DNA of 64,000 nt. It comes from Leucobacter chromiisoli (lineage in GTDB: Bacteria > Actinomycetota > Actinomycetes > Actinomycetales > Microbacteriaceae). The stretch is from NCBI RefSeq assembly GCF_016522505.1, contig NZ_JAEHOH010000012.1:62001-126000 (forward strand). The letters are read 5' to 3'. The notes beneath the pieces were generated by a model that saw only the letters and a program-made list of their open reading frames with translations, did no database searches and was not told the DNA's origin. Position 1 is the first letter of the stretch. The number at the start of each line of letters is the position of its first letter. Positions 58,431-64,000 of the stretch are shown here, one piece after another. The translations under genes were made by a program, and so were the position numbers.

Positions 58431-60022
58431 GCGCCGAGCCCGTCGTCGAACGCCTCGAGGGTCTCGGTCTCGCGGCTGTCGTCGCTGCGGCTGAGCACCT
58501 CGCCGCGGAAGAAGGCCGGGGAGGCCTTCGCCTGGATGAGCATCAGCGCGACGCCGATGCCGAGCACCACGACGCCGATGATGCCGACGAGCCCGATGCC
58601 CGCGACGTTGCTGCCGGATCCGAAGGCGGGATCCATGCTGTCGACCGTGGTCTGCACGAACACGACGAGCAGCAGCACGCCGCCGAGTGCGGGCAGGACG
58701 ATCTTCGAGACCACGGCGCCGAGCCCCTCCCGCAGGGCGGTCTTGCGGAAGTACCAGGGACTGGCGAGCGCGGTGACGCCGTAGTAGAAGCAGACCATCA
58801 TGCCGAGCGCCGTGATCGTGTCCCACAGCACGTCCTCGCTGATGAAGCGCATCACGGCGTAGAAGGCCGACGCCACGACGGACGACCACAGCAGCGCGAC
58901 GTGGGGCGACTTGAACCTCGGGTGGATCTTCTTGATCGAAGCCGGCAGCGCCCCGTAGTGCGACATCGCGAGCAGGGTGCGCGCCGGGGAGATGGCGGTG
59001 GAGTTGATCGAGGCCATCGCGCTCACGAGGATCGCGAGCGAGAGCAGGATCGCCGCGGGCCCCATGACGGGGTGGGCGAGCGCGGCGAAGACGTTCTCCG
59101 CGATGTCGGGGTTGTTGAGACCGGTGCCCGTCTCGCCGAGCCCGGCGTAGGCGACAGTCGCCGTCGCCGTTCCGACGTAGAGCACGACCAGGATCGCGAC
59201 GAGGATCATCGCGGCCTTGCTCTCGGTCGAGAGCCGCCCCTTCGAGGGCTTGGTCTCCTCGCCCATCGTCAGCACCGTGTCCCAGCCCCAGTACACGAAG
59301 ATCGACACCGCGATGCCCGCGGCGAACGCGCTGAAGCCGTCGACCTCGAGGGGGTTGAACCACGAGAGCTCGGGCAGCCGGCCCTCGGCGTTGGCGGGAT
59401 CCCCGGCGCCGACGAACATCGCGACGATGAACCAGACGAGCACGGCCATCTGGAAGAGCACCGTGATGTACTGGAACACCTTCGTCGAGGTCATGCCGCG
59501 GTAGGAGATGAAGGTGGCGAGCGCCATGAACCCGAGGCACACCGCGATGTTGATGAACCGGTTGCCGGCGAGCTCGGCGATCGCGGGATCGCCCGTGACG
59601 ATGCTGATCGACTGGAAGAGGAACTCGACCGCGATGCCCGCGAGGTTCGAGAGCACGAGCACGGTGGCCGCGATGAGGCCCCAGCCGGCCATCCAGCCGA
59701 TCCAGGGGCCGAAGGCACGGGTCGCCCAGGTGAACGACGTTCCGGAGTCGGGCATCGCCGTGTTGAGGGCGCGGTAGCCGAGCGCCACGAGCAGCATCGG
59801 GATGAAGCCCATGAGGAAGATCGCGGGGGTCTGGTAGCCCACCTCGCTCGCGGCGGGGCCGACCGCGGCCGTGAGCGTGTAGGCGGGCGCGCAGGTGGAC
59901 AGGCCGATCACGAGCGCGCCGAGCACGCCGACGGTTCCCGATTGGAGGCCCTTCCGGCTGATCCCGGTCACCGAATCGAGGGCCCGCGTGGGCGGGCTCG
60001 TCTGTGTCGCGTCCTTCGTCAT
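58427..60022 (-). CDS. APC-superfamily amino acid permease
   Basis: The 531-residue transporter has about twelve helices with the APC core: GTVGVLGALVIGLSTCAPAYTL (TM1 with the unwound segment), MPDSGTSFTWATRAFGPW, and VYWGWDTVLTMGEETK. It imports or exchanges an amino acid or related amine; the substrate cannot be named. ATG 60022 is chosen over the open-frame start at 60100, which would lie in the structured leader. A good -10 TACAAT is at 60135-60130, giving a leader of about 100 nt with a hairpin. Single-gene unit. Confidence 0.85.
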   Translation of the reverse strand: MTKDATQTSPPTRALDSVTGISRKGLQSGTVGVLGALVIGLSTCAPAYTLTAAVGPAASEVGYQTPAIFLMGFIPMLLVALGYRALNTAMPDSGTSFTWATRAFGPWIGWMAGWGLIAATVLVLSNLAGIAVEFLFQSISIVTGDPAIAELAGNRFINIAVCLGFMALATFISYRGMTSTKVFQYITVLFQMAVLVWFIVAMFVGAGDPANAEGRLPELSWFNPLEVDGFSAFAAGIAVSIFVYWGWDTVLTMGEETKPSKGRLSTESKAAMILVAILVVLYVGTATATVAYAGLGETGTGLNNPDIAENVFAALAHPVMGPAAILLSLAILVSAMASINSTAISPARTLLAMSHYGALPASIKKIHPRFKSPHVALLWSSVVASAFYAVMRFISEDVLWDTITALGMMVCFYYGVTALASPWYFRKTALREGLGAVVSKIVLPALGGVLLLVVFVQTTVDSMDPAFGSGSNVAGIGLVGIIGVVVLGIGVALMLIQAKASPAFFRGEVLSRSDDSRETETLEAFDDGLGA

Positions 60023-60074
60023 GGAAAGCTCGCCTCTTTCTCGGGGCTGCGTCGCGCCCGTATCACCTCTCCTG

Positions 60075-60116
60075 CACCGGCGTATGAGATCCGGGGTCAT
60101 GGGGCCCCGGCCGGTG
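60075..60116 (-). promoter_or_regulatory. structured leader of the APC permease gene
   Basis: Nested stems: outer CACCGGC/GCCGGTG (60075-60081, 60110-60116) and inner CCGGGG/CCCCGG (60091-60096, 60105-60110; the outer and inner right arms share one base). It lies between the TACAAT -10 and the start codon. No known riboswitch class was recognised. Confidence 0.4.
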
Positions 60117-60129
60117 AAGTCCGCCGACG

Positions 60130-60135
60130 ATTGTA
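60130..60135 (-). promoter_or_regulatory. -10 element of the APC permease gene
   Basis: TACAAT on the minus strand, one mismatch from TATAAT; no good -35 at 16-18 nt. Confidence 0.5.
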
Positions 60136-60156
60136 GGCACTGAACGACTGAAAACC

Positions 60157-60633
60157 CTAATTATCCGAACTTTCACCACGGATTTCGTCGCGCCTACAGG
60201 AAATCGCTTGTCTGATCGCCGCTCTGGCCCGCTTCCGGTCGCCGCAGGCGTCGTACACGATCCCGAGCCGCATCCAGGCGCGCCACGATCCGGGGTCCGC
60301 CTCGGCGGCGGCCCGGTAGCGCGGGAACAGAGCGTCCGCCTGCGCCCGGTCCGGTCGCCCCGAGGGCAGCGTGTCGACCTCCTCGTCGGGCAGCAGCCCC
60401 TCGCTCTCGAGCAGGTCGAGCAGCTGGTGGGTGCGGTGTCCGAAGCTCAGCTCCCGCAGCAGCGCCCACGCCCCGAGCACGGGCAGGATCACGAGCGCGA
60501 CGCCCATCGCCACCGCGAGCGGGGAGCCGGAACCCAGCAGGGCGAGGGCGCGCACGCCGACGAACACGAGGTAGAGCAGCAGCAGCGCCGTGATGACGAC
60601 GACCCCGACGAGGGATCTCGCGCGAGGGGTCAT
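60157..60633 (-). CDS. membrane protein with TPR-like tail
   Basis: The 158-residue protein has two adjacent transmembrane helices (about residues 7-30 and 37-60), a linker, and a helical tail with AAAEADPGSWRAWMRLGIVYDACGDRKRARAAIRQAI that resembles one tetratricopeptide unit. Function unknown. ATG 60633 overlaps the dapB stop (ATGA), so it is translated with dapB; a small TPR-like gene after dapB also occurs in relatives, as far as I recall. No catalytic motif. Confidence 0.7.
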   Translation of the reverse strand: MTPRARSLVGVVVITALLLLYLVFVGVRALALLGSGSPLAVAMGVALVILPVLGAWALLRELSFGHRTHQLLDLLESEGLLPDEEVDTLPSGRPDRAQADALFPRYRAAAEADPGSWRAWMRLGIVYDACGDRKRARAAIRQAISCRRDEIRGESSDN

Positions 60634-61394
60634 GCCCCGGCTCCGGGAGACCCGGCCGAGGCGATGGCGCCGAGCCCGAGGATCCCGTCGAGCCCGACGG
60701 TGAGCCCCGTCGTCGTGCGCGCGGCCTCGAGCGCCGCGACGATGCCGGCCCGGTAGGCGTCGTTCGAGTGCGTGTCGTGGGTGACCGTGAGCACCTCGCC
60801 GGGGCCGCCGAAGCGCACCTCCTGCTTCGCCACCACCCCCGCCAGCCGCAGGCTGTGCACGGGAATCCCGGCGACGAGCTCGCCGCGCGCCGGCTGCTCG
60901 GCGAAGGGGGCATCGACCGGCGCCCCCTGCCGCGCCTCGGCCATCAGCTCGGCCGTGCGCACCGCGGTGCCCGAGGGCGAGTCCACCTTCCGCGGGTGGT
61001 GGGCCTCGATCACCTCGACCGCGTCGAAGTAGGGCGCGGCGATCCGGGCGAGCGCGGTGCCGATCACCGAGCCGAGCGAGAAGTTGGGCACGACGATGGC
61101 GCCGGCCCCGGGGATCCCGTCGACGAGGGCGCGCAGGCCGGCGAGCCGGTCCGCCGACCAGCCGCTCGTGCCGACGATCACCCGCTGGCCCCGGCGGAGC
61201 GCCCGCTCGACGATCGCGGGCGAGGCGTCGGGGGTGCTGACGTCGATCAGGATCGCGGCGTCGGCGCCCTCGTCCGGAGCGCTCCCGCTGCTGAGCCGGG
61301 CCGCGAGCTCGAACTCGGGGTGGTCGTCGACCACCCGGCACACCAGGGTGCCCAGACGACCTGTGGATCCGGAGACGGCGACGCTCGATGACAT
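60630..61394 (-). CDS. dapB: 4-hydroxy-tetrahydrodipicolinate reductase
   Basis: DapB (254 residues) reduces the DapA product. The nucleotide-binding VSGSTGRLGTLV start and the catalytic EAHHPRKVDSPSGTA (His132, His133, Lys136) are intact. TACGCT lies 6 nt before the ATG at 61394. Followed by the coupled membrane gene; an M16 peptidase gene lies upstream, 72 bp away. Confidence 0.95.
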   Translation of the reverse strand: MSSSVAVSGSTGRLGTLVCRVVDDHPEFELAARLSSGSAPDEGADAAILIDVSTPDASPAIVERALRRGQRVIVGTSGWSADRLAGLRALVDGIPGAGAIVVPNFSLGSVIGTALARIAAPYFDAVEVIEAHHPRKVDSPSGTAVRTAELMAEARQGAPVDAPFAEQPARGELVAGIPVHSLRLAGVVAKQEVRFGGPGEVLTVTHDTHSNDAYRAGIVAALEAARTTTGLTVGLDGILGLGAIASAGSPGAGA

Positions 61395-61400
61395 GCTCCC

Positions 61401-61406
61401 AGCGTA
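61401..61406 (-). promoter_or_regulatory. -10 element of dapB
   Basis: TACGCT on the minus strand, 6 nt before ATG 61394. Confidence 0.5.
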
Positions 61407-61466
61407 GTGCCTGGGCGCGGAGCGGCCCGGGCGCGTCTCAGGCCGCGGACGCGAGCCGGGCGCCGG

Positions 61467-62864
61467 CTACTCGGAGGCCTCGAGCCCCGACCGGGAGACC
61501 TCGCCCACCGCGACGACCGTGGTCGGGCGCGCGGCGATGAGGGCGGCGATCTCGCGCACCTCGTCGCCCGAGACGGCGCGGAAGCGGTCGAGCGACGCGT
61601 CGAGGTCGAAGAGCTCGCCGCTGCCGAGCTCGGTGCGCCCGAGCCGCCCCATCCGGGTGTCGGAGTCCTCGAGCGAGAGGGCGGAGGATCCCGCGATCTG
61701 ACCGAGGGCCCGCTCGTACTCCTCCTCGGTGACGCCCTCGGCCGCGATCCGCTGCAGCTCCGCTCGGGCGAGCTGCACGACCTCGCCGGCCTTCTGCGGC
61801 GCCGATCCCGCGTACATCCCGAATATGCCGGTATCGGAATAGCTCGCGCCGAAGGAGTACGCCGTGTAGGCGAGGCCCCGCTTCTCGCGGATCTCCTGGA
61901 AGAGGCGGCTCGACATGCCGCCGCCGAGCACCGAGTTCATGATCCCGAAGGCGAAGCGCCGCGGGTCGCTCGAGCGCAGGCCCTCGGTGCCGATCATGAG
62001 GTTGACCTGCTCGCTGGGGCGCTCGGTGACGGCCACGCGCGCAACCCCCTCGGGGGAGCCTTCCTCCCCCGGGGCGTCCGGGGTGGCTGGGGCGTCCGCG
62101 CCGCCCTGCGCGCGCCGCACGGGCGTCGCCCCGACGTCGGTGCGCCACCGCTCCTCCCGCGAGAGCGCGAGCTCGGCGAGCACCTGCTCGACCAGCCGGT
62201 CGTGGTCCACCGCGCCGGCCGCCGTCACGACGAGGGTCGAGGGATCGTAGCGGCGGCGGTAGTGCCGGTCGACGTCGTCGCGGCGCGCGGCGCGGATCGT
62301 CTCGGGGTTGCCCCCGATGGGGCGCCCCAGGGGATGGTCCCCCAGCACCGCCTCGAAGAACCGCTCCCCCGCCACGTCGGCCAGGTCGTCCGCCGCCATG
62401 GCGAGCTCCTCGAGGATCACCTCGCGCTCGTTCTCGAACTCGCCCGAATCGAGGACGGAGCTGGCCACCATGTCGGTGAGCACGGTCACCGCCTGCGGCA
62501 GGTCGGCGTCGCGCACCTTCGCGTGATAGCAGGTGTACTCCTTCGCCGTGAGCGCGTTGCTCTCGGCGCCGATGCGGTCGAAGCTGATGGCGATGCCGTA
62601 GGCGTCGCGGCTGGGCGTCCCCTTGAACAGGAGGTGCTCCAGGAAGTGGGTCGAGCCGAGACTGCCGGGGGCGTCGTGCTGCTCCGCCTGCTCGTCGCGG
62701 GACCCCACGCCCACCCAGAAGCCGATCGAGGCGCTCCGCGCCCCCGGCATGTGCTCCGTGAGCACGCGGAGACCGCTCGGGTGGACCGTGCGCCGCACGC
62801 GCGCGCCTCCGAGGTCGACGTCGAGTTCCGGGAGGTCGAGGGGAAACTGGATCGGCTCTCGCAT
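61467..62864 (-). CDS. M16-family zinc metallopeptidase
   Basis: The 465-residue peptidase has the inverted zinc motif HxxEH (His73-Glu76-His77 in STHFLEHLLFKG) with the downstream glutamate in the ESNALTAKEYTCYH...EEL region, and a second, inactive M16 domain. It resembles actinobacterial YmxG/PreP-like processing peptidases found after pnp and before dapB. TAGGCT 6 nt before the ATG. The substrate is unknown. Confidence 0.9.
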   Translation of the reverse strand: MREPIQFPLDLPELDVDLGGARVRRTVHPSGLRVLTEHMPGARSASIGFWVGVGSRDEQAEQHDAPGSLGSTHFLEHLLFKGTPSRDAYGIAISFDRIGAESNALTAKEYTCYHAKVRDADLPQAVTVLTDMVASSVLDSGEFENEREVILEELAMAADDLADVAGERFFEAVLGDHPLGRPIGGNPETIRAARRDDVDRHYRRRYDPSTLVVTAAGAVDHDRLVEQVLAELALSREERWRTDVGATPVRRAQGGADAPATPDAPGEEGSPEGVARVAVTERPSEQVNLMIGTEGLRSSDPRRFAFGIMNSVLGGGMSSRLFQEIREKRGLAYTAYSFGASYSDTGIFGMYAGSAPQKAGEVVQLARAELQRIAAEGVTEEEYERALGQIAGSSALSLEDSDTRMGRLGRTELGSGELFDLDASLDRFRAVSGDEVREIAALIAARPTTVVAVGEVSRSGLEASE

Positions 62865-62870
62865 CCCTCC

Positions 62871-62876
62871 AGCCTA
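62871..62876 (-). promoter_or_regulatory. -10 element of the M16 gene
   Basis: TAGGCT on the minus strand, 6 nt before ATG 62864; the GGAGGG spacer could serve as an abutting Shine-Dalgarno sequence. Confidence 0.45.
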
Positions 62877-62908
62877 CTGCGCGGCGGGGACGCGCCGCCG
62901 CGCCCGGT

Positions 62909-62914
62909 CTATGA
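62909..62914 (+). promoter_or_regulatory. -10 element of the LacI gene
   Basis: TATGAT, one mismatch from consensus, giving a leader of about 23 nt before GTG 62944. Confidence 0.45.
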
Positions 62915-62943
62915 TTGACGGAGCCGACGATGGGACGGGTGCT

Positions 62944-63984
62944 GTGGGGAAACGGGTGACGCTGAGCGACATCGCTCGTCACACGGGTCTCGCGATCTCG
63001 ACGATCAGTACCGTGCTCAACGGACACGCCGGCACTCGGATCCCCTCGGACACCGCGCAGCGCGTGCACGAGGCCGCGGAGCTGCTCGGCTACGCCCCCG
63101 ATCCTGCGGCACGGGGGCTGCGCACCGGGCGATCCGGGATCATCGGCTTCATCTCGGACGAGGTGACGGTCACGCGGTACGCCTCGGCGATGATCCGCGG
63201 CCTGATCGACACGGCGGACACCGCGGACTACGTCGTCGTCATGTCGGAGACCGATCACCGTGAGGAGCGGCTCGAACGAGCCCTCGAGGTGCTGCGCACG
63301 CGTCGCAGCGAGGGCCTCCTCTTCGGCCTCATGAGCGCGCGCCGGATCGACCTCCCCCCGCTCGGCGGCGCGCCGGCCATCGTCGTCAACGGCGTCGCGG
63401 AGGGAGTGGGGTCGGTGCTGCCCGACGAGGAGCGCGCCGGTCGCGAGGCCGTCGAGCACCTGGTGCGCCGGGGCCACCGGCGGCTGGCCCTGATCGGGCG
63501 CTCCGACGTGCACCTCGACCCCGCCGTCTCGGTGACGATCGGCGACCGGATGGCCGGGATCGACGCCGCCATGGCCGAGGCCGGTCTCGCCTTCGAGCAT
63601 GAGGTGGAGGCCGTGTACTGGGAGCCGGAGGTCAGTCACCGGGGCGCCGCGGAGATCCTGGACCACCATCCGGAGGTCACCGCGATCATCGCCCTGAACG
63701 ATCGGATGGCGCTGGGCGTCTACCAGGCCGCCCAGGAGCGCGGGCTCTCCATACCGGCCGACGTGTCTGTGATGTCCTTCGACGACGAACAGCTGGCCTC
63801 CTATCTCGACCCGCCGGTGACCACGATGCGCCTGCCGTACCTGGAGATGGGGGCCCTCGCGATGGAACGGCTGCTGGAGAGCGTTGTCTCGGGAGCGCCG
63901 ATCCCCGATTCCCGGATGCTGGTGCCGATACCGCTCATCGAGCGCGGCTCCGTACGCGAGATCCGCGGCCCCGGCACCGCCTGA
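62944..63984 (+). CDS. LacI-family transcriptional regulator
   Basis: The 346-residue regulator has a LacI helix-turn-helix (VTLSDIARHTGLAISTISTVLNG, residues about 5-27), a hinge, and a periplasmic-binding-protein-like sensor domain ending in DVSVMSFDDEQLASYLDPPVTTMRLP. LacI proteins usually control sugar uptake, but no carbohydrate gene lies in the window; the target operon may be to the right. GTG 62944 is the likely start; an in-frame ATG at 62911 overlaps the TATGAT -10 hexamer. Divergent from the M16 gene. The gene is complete, 16 bp before the window end. Confidence 0.85.
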   Translation: MGKRVTLSDIARHTGLAISTISTVLNGHAGTRIPSDTAQRVHEAAELLGYAPDPAARGLRTGRSGIIGFISDEVTVTRYASAMIRGLIDTADTADYVVVMSETDHREERLERALEVLRTRRSEGLLFGLMSARRIDLPPLGGAPAIVVNGVAEGVGSVLPDEERAGREAVEHLVRRGHRRLALIGRSDVHLDPAVSVTIGDRMAGIDAAMAEAGLAFEHEVEAVYWEPEVSHRGAAEILDHHPEVTAIIALNDRMALGVYQAAQERGLSIPADVSVMSFDDEQLASYLDPPVTTMRLPYLEMGALAMERLLESVVSGAPIPDSRMLVPIPLIERGSVREIRGPGTA

Positions 63985-64000
63985 GCGCCGGCTGCGCCCC

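Noticed and set aside
60022-60135. Glycine, guanidine or lysine riboswitch in the permease leader
   Set aside because: Stems are present, but conserved aptamer cores could not be matched; kept only as an unclassified structured leader.

Overview
The window is 64 kb of very GC-rich actinobacterial chromosome. Gene content and order point to the family Microbacteriaceae: infC-rpmI-rplT; lexA beside a LysM protein; ftsK, pgsA, cinA, clgR, DUF3046, recA, recX, miaB, miaA, dapF; dapA-rnj; thyA-dfrA. A Leucobacter-like member is my best guess, inferred only from protein resemblance and synteny. About 65 protein-coding genes cover nearly all of it. I see no tRNA or rRNA gene, insertion sequence, prophage or CRISPR array.

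Layout. 1-3.3 kb: end of an alpha/beta hydrolase and a sulfonate/nitrate-type ABC importer. 3.3-6.3 kb: an RNA methyltransferase, the infC-rpmI-rplT operon (infC apparently starts at AUC) and a DUF1844 gene. 6.3-10.3 kb: an aldo/keto reductase, the azlCD branched-chain amino acid exporter and a metPS methionine/alanine importer. 10.3-16.2 kb: an SseB-domain gene, priA, hisH and hisB, then a CcdA/DsbA-like thiol-redox pair, then hisC. 16.2-20.7 kb: an OhrR-like MarR regulator facing a small zinc-ribbon gene, the LysM/lexA SOS divergon, and lipB-lipA. 20.8-25.3 kb: a tightly overlapping metE / MetE-like / metF operon. 25.6-33.4 kb: a class III aminotransferase, hflX, a PadR-DUF1048-ABC efflux operon, cardiolipin synthase and an RsmC-like methyltransferase. 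33.5-42.6 kb: dapF, an Eis-like acetyltransferase, miaA-miaB, recX-recA, DUF3046, clgR, cinA, pgsA. 42.6-53.5 kb is rich in envelope genes: a membrane protein of unknown function, ftsK, an M23 hydrolase, murJ and three FemABX-type aminoacyl transferases. 53.5-64 kb: rnj, dapA, a broken Phd-type antitoxin, dfrA-thyA, an APC permease, dapB, an M16 peptidase and a LacI regulator.

How the genes fit together. Lysine/diaminopimelate synthesis (dapA, dapB, dapF) and cell-wall assembly (murJ, FemX paralogues, ftsK, M23, LysM protein) dominate. One-carbon and methionine metabolism is covered by metE, metF, thyA, dfrA and the metPS importer. The SOS response is visible as lexA, recA and recX, with LexA-box-like sequences at lexA, the LysM gene and recA. 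PriA probably serves both histidine and tryptophan synthesis.

The strongest regulatory pattern is start-site architecture. About twenty genes carry a TANNNT-type -10 hexamer (often TAGGCT or TAGAAT) 6-9 nt before the start codon, mostly without a well-placed Shine-Dalgarno sequence. This predicts widespread leaderless mRNAs and was used to choose several start codons. Less explained signals are a 64-bp centred palindrome upstream of the RNA methyltransferase gene, twin palindromes between the MarR regulator and the zinc-ribbon gene, a 66-nt hairpin over the end of metF, and in-frame repeat expansions in lipA, lipB, cinA and a small acidic protein. I do not see a complete new multi-gene system. 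The best leads are the FemABX trio and the thiol-sensor/zinc-ribbon pair.
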